Assembly (NCBI RefSeq): GCF_001653235.2
Contig: NC_035791.1
Coordinates: 682,001 to 746,000, forward strand
Length of the DNA stretch: 64,000 bases
Direction of reading: 5' to 3'
DNA from: Pochonia chlamydosporia 170
Lineage: Eukaryota > Ascomycota > Sordariomycetes > Hypocreales > Clavicipitaceae
A program made the translations under genes and the position numbers. The notes under the pieces are model-generated. The model saw nothing but the letters and a program-made list of their open reading frames with translations. It was not told the origin of the DNA and did no database searches. This document shows, one piece after another, positions 1-11,286 of the stretch (within the stretch, counting starts at the first letter, position 1; each line of letters begins with the position of its first letter).

Positions 1-523
1 GGACATCTATGACGATGTCATGCCGCTTGTTGACGCTGGTAGTTGGTCGTCCTAGGCTCTTCAAAGCTCGAACCACCATTTCCGCATGCTTATCCCGATC
101 AAAAGCTTGTGGAGGGCAAATGACACTGAAATTGACGTTTCCAAGATCGTGAAAGACTGTTCCACCCCCAGACCGCCTCCGAACAAGCCTAACCGCTGAG
201 TCGTCCCATCCAATGTCCTTTGGGCGGTTTGCAATCTGTGCTAGTCGAGGCAGATTAAGCTCCATCCAGGGGTTCTGGTTTCGACCAAAGACCACGCATG
301 GCGAGTTCACGTATAACAGTAAAATTGTAGACTCTGGCGGTGATATTTGTAGAAGTCTATGCTCCACGGACAGGTTCAATAGCGGATCATTGGACCTTGA
401 TATGTAGACTTGTGTCTTGTTGCTGTGGTGAGAGGCGGCTTCGGCGGAGAATAACCGCGTCTGATGGCGTGCCGCAGCAAGAGGCAAGGTAAGCCTCCTA
501 GTTAATGAAATCCCGCGAGACAT
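1..523 (-). CDS. Lipoate-protein ligase, mitochondrial (partial, C-terminus beyond left edge)
   Basis: Open from an ATG at 523 to the window edge without a stop, 174 codons. The N-terminus ([20 protein letters not shown]) is Arg/Leu/Ala-rich with no acidic residue, as in a mitochondrial presequence. It is followed by the lipoate ligase core: a [10 protein letters not shown] segment near residue 81, then [19 protein letters not shown] near residues 112-130. That motif is the substrate-binding signature of the LplA/LipB superfamily. By family knowledge the enzyme attaches lipoate to the E2 subunits of pyruvate and 2-oxoglutarate dehydrogenase and to glycine cleavage H protein (yeast Aim22/Lip3 role). 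It is divergent from chorismate synthase across about 700 bp. The missing part includes the rest of the catalytic domain, so ligase and lipoyltransferase cannot be separated here. No intron is visible in the part present. Confidence 0.88.
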   Translation of the reverse strand, partial: MSRGISLTRRLTLPLAAARHQTRLFSAEAASHHSNKTQVYISRSNDPLLNLSVEHRLLQISPPESTILLLYVNSPCVVFGRNQNPWMELNLPRLAQIANRPKDIGWDDSAVRLVRRRSGGGTVFHDLGNVNFSVICPPQAFDRDKHAEMVVRALKSLGRPTTSVNKRHDIVIDV

Positions 524-1219
524 TTTGCTGAAGTATTGAGGACAATCGCTGAACGCAGATGCAGAAACAAGGACCGAGGGGAATGTGTATGCTTGCTGTC
601 AAGGAGACATGGCGATTTATGTCACCAATCGCGATGTTTGCAACCAAGGGTCCGAGAAAAGGGTTGTAAGTTGCGCTGGGCTTCAATTATGAATCAATTG
701 AGCACACCGAAATGGATTGCAGGTTGCTGCTCAATGGCTGTTATGGCATTGTTTCTCAACTGAGCCAGGAGCTTCTTGAATCTTGAGGTTCCACAAGAGC
801 TTTGCCGTCCGCCTCAGGTCGTTGAGGTCAAGTTCGCTCAGGTACGTACCTCAAGGACCCACAGGTGAGGGGATAAATCTTTACCCAACATCATTGATGG
901 GAGTCACCTTGTTGAATTTGAGGTATGAATCATCTGATATCGGAGGTCAAATCTCGTCGATTCATTATACAACGGATCTATCTTGTTATAAGGGCCTGAT
1001 GCTCTCAATCTTGGACTTTGATATATTTCATACCTAATTGCCCTTGTAAAACTTGCAAAAACCATCCATCCCCATTGCTGCCCCTCCCCCACCAAGCCAA
1101 AATTTCGCCCTCATCACCACCGAGATCGGATTCCGTCCTCCAAAAATCCACTCCTACTGCTTCCCTCAAACTCTCTTCAACACCTCACCGGACAAGCACA
1201 GCATCATCAATTGCCCAGC
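524..1219. promoter_or_regulatory. Divergent intergenic region between lipoate ligase and chorismate synthase
   Basis: No supportable coding sequence. It must hold the promoters of both flanking genes. The last about 170 bases before the chorismate synthase start are C/T- and C/A-rich (for example around 1070-1200), as is common just upstream of fungal housekeeping starts. No clear TATA box was identified. Confidence 0.5.
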
Positions 1220-2473
1220 ATGTCCACCTTCGGACACTACTTCCGGGTCACCACGTAAGTCCTACCTGCCTCACCTCACCACACACAACAGAAGACTGAC
1301 ACCGCTACTCCATCCAGCGCCGGCGAATCCCACGGCAAATCCGTCTCCTGCATCATCGACAACTGCCCTCCCGGCCTTGCCCTCGTCGAAGACGACATCC
1401 AGCCACAGCTAAACCGCCGCCGACCAGGCCAATCGTCCATCACAACTCCCCGCAACGAAAAGGACAGAGTCACCATCCACTCCGGCACCGAATTTGGCCG
1501 CACCCTCGGCACGCCCATCCTCCTCACAGTTCCCAACGAGGACCAACGACCCAAGGACTATGGCAATAAGACCATTGACCTCTACCCGCGCCCCAGCCAC
1601 GCCGACTGGACCTACCTCGAAAAGTACGGCATCAAGGCCAGCTCAGGCGGTGGTCGGAGCAGCGCACGTGAGACAATTTCCCGTGTCGCTGCTGGGGCCG
1701 TCGCTGAGAAATGGCTAAAGGAGATGTACGGCGTTGAAATCGTCGCCTTTGTAACATCAGTCGGCAATATCAAGCTCTTCGAGGACGCGGAATCCATGAG
1801 CGCTGATCCCGCGTTCCTCAGCCTCGCCGACACAATCACCCGCGAACAAGTTGACCAGTTCCTGCCCGTGCGATGCCCCGACACCGAAGCCACGAAGCGC
1901 ATGGAGGACCGCATCGCCGAGCTGCGCGATCAAAACGACAGCACTGGCGGGACTGTGACGTGCGTCATCCGTAATGCTCCATCTGGTCTGGGAGAGCCTG
2001 CGTTCGACAAGCTCGAGGCTTTAATCGGCCATGCTATGCTCTCCATCCCCGCGGTGAAGGGCTTCGAAATCGGCTCTGGGTTTCTCGGCGCGGAAATGAA
2101 CGGCAGCAAGCACAACGATCCCTTTATCCCCGCCCCGGCCCTTGACGAGGCGGTTCGAAAGACTGGTATTCCCCGATCTCGTCTGCACACCAAGACCAAC
2201 AACTCTGGTGGTATCCAGGGCGGCATCTCCAACGGCATGCCCATCTTCTTCCGCGTTGCGTTCAAGCCCCCCGCGACTATTAGCCAGGACCAAACTACTG
2301 CTCTTTACGATGCCACGGGCGAGGGTGTCTTGTCTGCAAAGGGACGCCATGACCCGTGTGTGGTTCCTCGTGCGGTTCCGATTGTGGAGGGTATGGCGGC
2401 ACTGGCTATTGCTGATGCTGTCATGGCTCAGCATGCTAGATCGATGGGCATTCAAATGGCCAAGGGGAGTTAG
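1220..2473 (+). CDS. ARO2: Chorismate synthase
   Basis: Two exons, 1220..1254 and 1318..2473 (GTAAGT donor, CCAG acceptor), give 396 residues. The enzyme makes chorismate from 5-enolpyruvylshikimate-3-phosphate in the last common step of aromatic amino acid synthesis. It needs reduced FMN, and fungal forms carry their own NADPH-dependent flavin reductase activity. Signatures seen: [18 protein letters not shown] at the start, the [12 protein letters not shown] flavin/substrate segment near residue 120, and [17 protein letters not shown] near the C-terminus. The intron splits the second Thr codon of VTTAGESHG, so the upstream mini-exon is essential. Length is slightly below that of many fungal homologues, mostly at the C-terminus. 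The reading frame is intact. Confidence 0.97.
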
Positions 2474-3129
2474 GTAGGTCTGGTTGAGCGTGGAGTGAGG
2501 GAAAGTACGTAAATAAGAAGCTATCGAAGAGGGTTTGGAGTTTAAGGGCGCATGTATATGGGTAAAAGTCGTTGGTTTGCAGATAGGATACAAAGAAATG
2601 ATGAATAGGACAAGAGAAGGCCATCTCCGGCATTGAAGTTGCAATCACTACAAGGGATGCACCTGTTTTAACACCGGTGTATTTAGATCCGGCACCAATT
2701 GGATTAAATTCGCGGGCTGCGATGAAAAGGCCCAGGCGCAAGTACAGACGTCATCCAAAACAATCGTATCCGATGATAGACTTGCATTTGCCATTATACA
2801 AAAAAAAGTACCCCAAAGCCCGTGTCTGTACAATATTCCATATCCCAACCAAACGCTAACCCAGGTATCCCTGCGCACAAATCCTCCTTTTGAATTCCGT
2901 GATAGTAATAAAGTCGTAAAAGAATATAGTTCACTGTCCTACAATCGAAATAATAAATTTCAAGGCTCGCAATGCAAACGCCACCCAGTAATCATTGAGA
3001 CGCAGTTCCGCCACTGCATCCGGGTATATGACCAAGTTTCATCCAGGTCCAAGATTCAAACTCAATGCCGGCAAAAAGTATCAGTGCACACACGTAGGTC
3101 GTCAAGACGCCTCGGAAGATTGACAGTTA
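2474..3129. other. Convergent intergenic region, 3' ends of ARO2 and a Zn2Cys6 gene
   Basis: About 650 bases lie between two convergent stop codons. It is A/T-richer than the flanking exons, with an A-run near 2800. No ORF here resembles a protein. It presumably holds both 3' UTRs and polyadenylation signals. Confidence 0.5.
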
Positions 3130-6100
3130 CTAGCGCCCTTGGCCGCCGTGTCCATTATTCACATCGTGGTTCTCGAACAAGCCAAGTACGTCACCAGGCA
3201 TATATTCGAGCCATCCACTCATAACGTCTGGTTGCTGCAGACCCAAGGCACCAATATCGATATCTTGACTGTCAAACGTAATCCCGTCCATGTTTCCATT
3301 TCCAAAACCCCAGGATGACTGATATGGAATGTTATGTGAGTAGTAGGCGTTGCTACTCGGTGTTGTGCCCCCACGACTTTGGCCTTGCAAGTTGCCATCT
3401 GCAATGTTGCTAGCCGGCGACGCGTTGTATGTCTCATAACCAGCAGAATGATGGCTGCCAGGGGTAAACCCAGAGGGCACATACACTTTTGCTCCTTCAC
3501 CCCCGGAATCAGAAAAGCCATCGTTCGCAGCCACGGCGGGAGTTTGGCCGACCGTGTTCGATAATGTGGATGGTCGCCTCGCCCGCGTCCATCGAGGAGA
3601 AGCTACTGGGCCGCCCAAATTTGATGGTGGAACCGCCGGGGGATACATGCTACCCGGCTCCGCAGGCATGCTCTGCCTAATGGGATCGTAAAGCATATTT
3701 CCTGGCGGTGTGCTTGCTTGGCGTTGCTGGACGCTTTGTACATTTGGAGGCGGGCCATTACTGACTACAAGCCCATTCGAGCTTTGATACATCAAGGTTA
3801 AATTTGAACTCGGTGAGTTTGCGGTTCCAGCCAAAGTCCAAGCAATGGGCGGAGGTCCAATTTTTGGTGAAGCTTGTGTCAAGTGACCAAAGTCGCCAGC
3901 ACCGCCAGGCTGAATAGGTGGTGTCTTTGTGCTCTCGTACTCTTCCAGCGTGTATGTCTCACAGTCCCAGATTCCTTTTGCCTTTTGGTCCAGAGCTGTT
4001 AGAATGTACTTAACACCTCCCCAGTAGGCGTGCATCTGCTGTAACGAATTATAACATCGCTGATAATTTTGGTTGGCAGCGGAAGCAAGAAGCGAGTGTC
4101 TCGAGTGCTTGGTGTTTGTAGCTTTTGGCTGGGCCGTGGAACGTTTCGCCATGGCCGGGGGTGAACCCTCTCTGGAGGGACCTTCTGAGGCATTCGCGCT
4201 TGATTCCATGAGGAAAGCACAGGCGGCAATATATATAGGCTGGCTGGTAAATGGGTTACCAATGAAGCTAATTGGATCTATGAGATCTGCAAATGACAAA
4301 ATGTCGCAAATTGTTTTGGCACTGCTCATGCTTAGCTCTCGGCTGTCAGGGAGAAGCTGGTGCTCAGTTCGAAGTTCCCCAAATGGTGTCAAGAGAGTTG
4401 GCTGGTGTAGAACAATAAACAGAGCGTGAAACCAAAAATGTAGAAGGATAAATGTTGTCCCTTGTCCATTGTGCAAATACGCCTTGAAGTTGGCGACATT
4501 GAATTGTAGGCGGGTATCCCAGTTCTTGTACATTTTCGTAACCTCGTGCTCCATTTTGGCCAGCTTGCTCCATTTGTCTTCGGTAAGGTCGCGGGCGTCG
4601 CGAATATTGTTCAGCACGTCAGAAACGCGTCCATAGAGGTGGATGATGTGTAGAAGGACAGGAAACGGCATAGGCCATCCCGTCGCAGCATCCACACTTG
4701 CGGCAGGGAAGGGTAGCTCAAAATCGTCATCCCGAAATGTTACCGGTCTCCCAGTACCAGACGAGATGACCCGGTCCAAGAAAAACACGGCCCAAAAGGT
4801 GTCGATGCGTTCTTGCTCCACCTCCTTCTGCTCTTCAAGGCTCAGGGCATCCGACTCACTAGTCTTTCTGTCTTCAGGACTCTCCGAATCTCCATTTCCA
4901 CGGCTTCTGTGTCTGGTATACCACGGATCCTTTTCACCTTGATATTGTATACCAACACGTTTTTGCAAACCCAAATCGACTGCCATTCGAATCGCAAGCC
5001 CAAGGTACATCCACAATGCACTGTCTTGGTTCGCCCCAAAACCTTCATAAGCCATAAGAAGCAATGCTTGAACTGCTCCAACCGATGGACACGGAAAGGT
5101 TTCAACAGTGGCTTGCTTGGCTCGCTGAGCAAAGACTTGGCCTCTCTCTGTCCTAGGCATTTTCTCGCTCCCAACGGTTACGTGAGAAGTATCGGAAAAT
5201 CTTGCCGCAATTGCGCAGATAGCATCCACCAGTATTGGCTCAACCCTCTTCTCCATCACCATTTGGATAAACTTGGGTTGTTTTAGGAAAGGGTAGTTGC
5301 AGCCTAGGTGTTGGAAGAAAGTTCTGACCAAGGCCACAATAAGCGGATGAACGGGCAGGTGGCTGCTAGGATCATAAACCGGCATGTCCTCAACCACAGT
5401 GTCACTACCTGCGGCGATACTGCTTCCACGGATACCGCTCGGGTTTGACAATGGAGATGTTGCGGACTGCGACCCCCCAGTGGACCTGCGTCGGTCTCGA
5501 ACAGAGACGACCATCTGCTTGAACCCCGGCACGATGGCGGTTGGGCCAAAGTATCTAAAATACGGAACGCGGTGATTGTAGTTGCGGCGCAAAGTCGGCG
5601 AGCTTGGAATGTCGTCGGTACTTGCAGTGGGATGAGAAGCATGATGAGTCGGTGGAGAAACGGGAGGCTTGAGCATGTCTCTATCTGTTTGGGGTGGTTC
5701 GATAGTAGGCGATGGGTTGCGAACGACAGCACTTTTGTGATATGGAGATGCAGAGCCAAGCTTGTTGTGGTCATGAGCGCTGCCATGACCGTTGCCATTC
5801 TTGTTTGCGGTAGCAATCGCCGGTATTGAATCGGGTTTCTTCGGCGCAACATTCTTGAAGTCTTCCACGGTCGGAATATCTTCTATAGCGATTTCATCCT
5901 CCTCGGTGCACAGCTTGGCGGCGTCAAGCCCTTCGCCGGGGGTGTCTTTTCGATTATCTTCTGGATATCCTTGGCACTGATGGCCATTTTTCGTGCATGT
6001 TGAACACACCGGTCGCTCGCCCGCGCATCTCGTTTTCCTTCGTCGGCATGTCAAGCAACTGTGGCAGTAGTCAGGTCATCAGGTTGTTCACTTGATAATA

Positions 6101-6356
6101 ATTTCCCCGCTTCGGTTTGACTTGAAGTTACGGTTTCGAGCTCGAAACTTGGTCTGAGTCTGAGGAAGGTTGCGGGGCGGACAGAGCAGGTATTGCGTAC
6201 GCGAATACGCATGATAGCGTCAAAGTTAGGGACAGAGTTGACTTACGCAGCGTTGATTCTTCGTCGCTTGGACGGCGGTTGGCCCTGGTTATTAACGAAA
6301 CGGATCTGGCGAGGCGGCGGAGGACCCGAATCCGTCTTGTTGAGGAGTGAGGTCAT
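3130..6356 (-). CDS. Zn2Cys6 fungal-specific transcription factor (1012 aa)
   Basis: Exons 6247..6356 and 3130..6058 are joined across a GTAAGT...CAG intron that falls just before the zinc cluster. The joined protein has Cys38, 41, 48, 55, 58 and 65 (C-X2-C-X6-C-X6-C-X2-C-X6-C), preceded by a basic KRRRIN stretch. Without the first exon the first cysteine loses its context, so the upstream ATG at 6356 is preferred. After an acidic, low-complexity linker comes the fungal-trans middle homology region, roughly residues 270-570, with AICAIAARFSD, a MAVDLGLQKR helix and FWAVFFLDRVISSGTGRP. The C-terminal third is Pro/Ser/Gly/Asn-rich and probably a disordered activation region. It should be a nuclear DNA-binding regulator. 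Target and pathway are not deducible from sequence. About 2.7 kb of upstream DNA lacks genes, suggesting complex control. Confidence 0.9.
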
Positions 6357-9093
6357 GGTTGATTAGACCATGGCGATGAAGAGTGGTGTGGTGTGATGTT
6401 TCGATTGAGTTATTGTGGCCACAGGTGAAATAAAGGGCGAGGCGCCCCTTGACTCACGGGGCGATGGAATGCGCGGGCTTAGTTGTCGCGGGTCGGTTGA
6501 CTGTGGTCAAACTGCTCTTGTGGCAGTTCACGATGTTTTAGCGCAGGCAAGGGCAGAGACGGCTGCGGCGCACAGTTTTGTTGACACCAGACGTTGTCTT
6601 AGTGTCCACAACTAACAAAAAAGAAGCGGCGCATGAAATTCAAATGAAGCCAGGACGAAAGCATAAATGCTGAGAGCAAATAAAGAGGGGGCGGTTAATC
6701 CAAGACGTCAATGGACATGGTGGTGGTGCTGGCGGCGGACCATGAATAGGATGTCAGACTGATCTGATGGCTCGCGGATGGCTGACAGCCAACAGGAGAG
6801 AAGATGAGGTGGTGATTTTGTGGCGGCTGGCGATGAAGCTTGTTGGACAAGGGAAAGGAAAGGGCGGAGATGGCTAGTCAACTGGACAGGTCTGTATGGG
6901 CAGTTATGGAGAGAAAGAAAGCGTTAGAGAGAGACCTAACCAGCATTCGCCTGACAACTTGGGTGCAGCTTCAGCTTCAGCTTCACTCAACTCAAGGTGG
7001 CTTCCGTAGTCTATTCTTGAGAGAAATGGTGGTGGGAGCGTTGACGAAGCCTGTTGTGTTGTCGATGTCTGGTTGTCCAGGTTTGCCAGGGTCACACCAT
7101 CGAGTCTGGTCTGAGTCTGACGGGGGTCAGCGCTGGAAGGTGCGCCCCGTTAAGTGTGTGGCCCAGCTCTTGCCTCCAGTGATCCTGTCTGGTGTGACAC
7201 GAAGCAGCCAAGTCTGGTCAGAACAGATTGACCAGACATGGACATGGGTCAAAGCACCAGACTCGACTCCTCCGTGCCGGGCCAGACCAGACCAGGCTCC
7301 ATCGTGCAAGGCAAGCACCTGCGCATAGAAAACGGCAGGCACAACGGCCAGCAGCGATGTGACTGGTCATTCCCAACAAGACAACACCAGACTTGAACCT
7401 TGGCCACAGCTTCGGAGCTGGAGTGGAGCTACCCAGCATCCTTCCTCCACAAAACTTCATCCAGCACCGACCCTCAGCTTGGGTTGGAAGGCTCGGATCT
7501 CGCGACACTGACAGTATTTGTCTCTCCTGTTATTGCATTTTGACGCCTTTGGACCAAGAGATTTCGTTCAGGAGATGTCCCTTTACCAACTATCGCCTAG
7601 GATTTAATGACTCGGAGGTGTGGCCACAAGAGAAGATTCGCCCGGACGTCGAATTGCAACCCAAGTTGTCGAGTGTGACCACCGGCACCCAAGTCTTTGA
7701 ATGAGACCCAGTTTTTTCGACAGGAGCACGCCTCCTTCATCCGTCTGCCAAAGTTACCCGGCCGTGTGGAAGCTTCGAAACCTGGCATGGCAACATGGCC
7801 AATGCACCACCGTTTGACCCTTGTAAGCCTCTCCCAGAACTATTCTGGAGGCTAAAGAGAGGAAACTGGGGTAAAGCGCTCTCCACAGAACTTCGGCTGG
7901 TCGTCCAGTTTCAGGCTCAAGAGACTCACTGGTCTTCAGACAACACAGTACTACATGACATGGTGGTGGGACGGTTGAGGAGAAGCAGTGGTCTCTGAGA
8001 GAAAGAAAATTTAAAGTATGTAATCCCTCTGCCGCTTCACAATTCTTGCCCTGTGGAGTCCCCATCTGGTCTCTGCAGCTTTGGTTACCTTGCTGTGCAA
8101 TGATATTGACCCGCTGCAGATTCATCCCGTAGTCCGACACCCTGACAGCGTCTCCAGCATCTTCACCCCCACAATAGACGGACAGGACCGAGATTGTGTT
8201 CAGTTGGGCACGGTCCAATTTGAGGCACATGGTTTGATTGGGCTGATCAATATCCAGGCAATGCAAACGCGTTCGTCATCAATAGCCCGCGAAGATGTCA
8301 GCAGCTGGTTCAAATTGCCCACTTGTCTGAGCACTGGGTTCTGTGAAGTTGTTGATTTACCGTACGCTACCAGGCAGCCTCCTGTTGTTGCCGTGTTACC
8401 TGACACTTCCAGCTCGCCAGGTAACATTCAGGTCGTAGAATCGCCGTCCCAGCAATTTTGTTGAAGCATGTATCCAATAACAGTTGATCAACCGCGTCCC
8501 TCGCCAACGAAAACACGGCGATACAACCCGACCTTGGTCCGCGAATGGCCGAAAACTACACCATGTGCCCGTGGCGTAAGATCCTATCCAGCCGAATCAA
8601 AACAATCCAGAGGACACAGGCAGTAATGCATGTTGAGACACGGCATAAGTTCTTGGCAGCGGCAATTCCCAAAGCCACCTTCAAAGCACGCACCAAGTCC
8701 TTTGCAGGTAGCCGGCTCGGACAGTACTTCCAATATATGGAATACGGCTGGCAAAAGTCCTGACCCCAGCAATCTGACTTCTTGTCAGATTATGGCAGTA
8801 GAGTGTCTGATTTGACCAAAAAAAGGGACCCCGGAGCTATCGCTCGTACCAAGTGACAAAGGTCTGAGTGTTATGCGCGAAAAAGGTCATAAACTTATTA
8901 AGTATTATTCCAATGCCTGGGTCTTTGTACTTGCGCAGCAGAGTCATGGCACATTCCCCCCAACTATGTGTATCATTATCGTGTTCAAAATTTCTCATCC
9001 AGCGCGGCTGTATCTTTTCTCCAGGAAGTTGTTTTCCCCAACACATATGCTGCTCTGCACATCCCCCTTCTCGCTTCAGAAAGCATTTATCCA
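6357..9093. promoter_or_regulatory. Long upstream region of the 1012-aa Zn2Cys6 gene
   Basis: About 2.7 kb without a supportable gene; the small ORFs have no family features. It lies upstream of the minus-strand regulator at 3130-6356 and downstream of the next regulator's stop. It holds a dense set of GTCTGGT/ACCAGAC heptamers (separate entry). Confidence 0.5.
7067..7392. repeat. Cluster of GTCTGGT / ACCAGAC heptamers
   Basis: The heptamer occurs at 7067, 7104, 7187 and 7212 as GTCTGGT and at 7231, 7256, 7286 and 7386 as ACCAGAC. That is eight copies in about 330 bp on both strands; chance expectation for a given 7-mer in this length is well under one. It lies about 0.7-1.0 kb upstream of the regulator start at 6356. 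No named binding factor is claimed. Confidence 0.55.
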
Positions 9094-11286
9094 TTATCCA
9101 AATACTATTGTCATACCCATGTCTTCACTCACTCTTCTCCACAAATCCTTCCTACTCTGCTCTGAAGTCATGGCCATATCAGATTCGATGCTTTCGGCCT
9201 CATCAGCTCGATTCCAGACCTCTTGTACCACTTCCCAAGCTCTGTCGATATTTGTCATTCCCTGCCTTTGGCCAATACCCCTAAAGGCTTCACTAGCCAG
9301 GTGTCGATCTGTTTGTGCAACGGCTTCGCAAGACGCTACAAACAAGGGCCAGAGCAGAGCACCCATTGGCCCTTCGTGTCTCACCGTCGCCTCGCAGTGT
9401 ACAAGACTGATGGAGGTATGACGCTGCACCACAGGATGGTCTCGTGAACAGTCGTAAATGGTTCTGTACAAGTATACTAGGGCCGAGTGTCTGTAAGCAA
9501 GGGCTGTATTGAAGATACTTTGAAGCTGTTTCATCTTTACTCCAGAATTTGCTGTTGGGCATCCCAGGTCAGTCTGAAGGTTGCAGTCGGCTGGTATCAT
9601 GGGCTGCCACTCATCGAGGGAAGATTCGACAGCAGCACACTCCGTATCAAATTTTGTTTGGAGTTGTGTAGTGCTGGATAAGTCACCATGTGCTACCGAT
9701 TCTTCAACTTCATTCTTTAGAGCAAGGAGGCCGGAGAGTCTGTGAATTACTGGCCACAAAGATGTAGCGAGACCAAGCAGCGCATCCACGCTGGCTGGTG
9801 ACGGCGGCAGGCCCTGAGAATCGGCTTGGAGTAGACCAGTGAAACTGTCACAACTCGAGCCGTCTGAGATCGGTGCGGATCCAGATGATAAAGCTGCAAT
9901 TACGTCATAAAATCGGAATGCCTAAGGTGTATCAGCCGGACTGCTGCTCCTCATTCGTTCGTCATACAACACTTACCCTGTCCAGGAACAAACTCGTCCG
10001 ATCATTTGAACTCGGCCCATTTCCCATTATTGCCATGGCCCCTTTTAAGTGACCTTCGACGAGATTCGATCGTCGTCTTTGTACGAGCTACAAAGTTGTC
10101 AGCTCTTCAAGCGACCCAGGTGTAAGTTGTGCAGACTTTGTCAGACTAACCACCTCGTAATATACCAATAAAATGATGGTAGCCAGCAGCTCATTCTTGT
10201 TGGCATTATCGCCCTTCTCTATGAGTTTTGCTAAGCTACGGATGGCTTCATTATGAAACTGAAGGCTCTTTTCGTCGTTTTCCAGCTTTTGGACCCCTTT
10301 GCCTTCCAGATGTGCGCTGGCAAGGGCATATACTGCAGCCTTGACAGCCGAGCTGTTATAGGCAAGTGGAAGGACAAGTTGCTGAAAAGGGTTTCCCTCA
10401 TCTTCTCTCAATACTATCAAATGTGAGAGTGTGTTGCAAAAGTGATTCATGAGAAGACGATGATGGTGGTCGCTAGAAAACTCCTCGAATGCTGGGGCAT
10501 AGAATTCGAACAGCGGTGACGGATTCACTGCAGGTGCAATCAAAGCGAGAGACGGGCTTTGGCTGGAATTGGACGGAATATCGAGCCCGTCAAAAAAGAA
10601 ATATTTTTCGTGTTTCAGCGTAAAGGATGGCTCGGCTTCAAAGTGCGAGAAGGACTGGTGTCCATGGTCAGAGGACCTGAAACCGGACATATCCCATCCA
10701 ACAAAGTGCTCCTCGTTGTGGTAAGTAGACGTATTCGTCAATGCGAGCTGAGAGTCTGATTCTGTTTGTGCTGACAAGTTATCCGCCATGTCTTCTGACA
10801 TCTGCGGTGGTTCAGCGGTTGATGCAGTCTTGTCGGCATTCTCAACCCTGCGGCGTTGGCGAGGTTTTATTGGTTCGTAATGGCAATCCTCACCATGCTC
10901 CTGGCATCTTCCACAGGCTGGTCGAACTTCATCGCACTTCTTTTTCTATTGTTTTGGTTCAGTGTTAGTGGTAAGTCTGGCAATGATACCTGGTGGCAGT
11001 CGATTATTAAGTACCTTGTCCTTACTACGTATTGTTAGCGACGAGGAGCTTTTATTGCGAACTGCTTGATAGACAGAGAGGACTCACCAATAGTTACAGC
11101 CTGCATCGAAAAGATGAGACACCCGTTGGTCAGCAACACATAATCCACAACAGCCAAACGCCGGCCAACCGGTAGGCTTCAGCGATGGTCAAGCAAACGT
11201 CTGTGAAACTTACCGGCCCGTGACCGCTTTTTGGGGGCTTTAGGGGCGGCCACCCTCGTATACAAGAGCATCTTTTCAGTTGCCAT
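9094..11286 (-). CDS. Zn2Cys6 transcription factor with fungal_trans_2 domain, six exons including two micro-exons
   Basis: Exons in order of transcription: 11214..11286, 11088..11100 (13 nt), 11015..11024 (10 nt), 10151..10945, 9977..10087 and 9094..9921, giving 609 residues. All junctions are GT-AG and in phase. Only this joining gives a perfect zinc cluster: Cys26, 29, 36, 43, 46 and 53 with spacing 2-6-6-2-6. The cysteine pair is assembled from the two micro-exons (CNYCKDK) and the rest from the next exon (KKKCDEVRPACGRCQEHGED). The C-terminal two thirds match the fungal-specific TF domain of PF11951 type: NHFCNTLSHL, NELLATIILLVYYEV, VEGHLKGAMAIMG, YRHSALVYLYRTIY. It is probably a nuclear regulator with unknown targets. 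The apparent stop at 10088 lies in an intron starting GTTAGT. Confidence is high for the family and moderate for the micro-exon borders. Confidence 0.85.

Noticed and set aside
7754..8266. 170-codon minus-strand ORF in the regulator's upstream region
   Set aside because: Odd composition, no family features, and overlaps other random ORFs.
10088..10801. Stand-alone 237-codon gene
   Set aside because: Its stop lies in an intron (GTTAGT...TTTGTAG). Upstream and downstream exons complete a Zn2Cys6 regulator.
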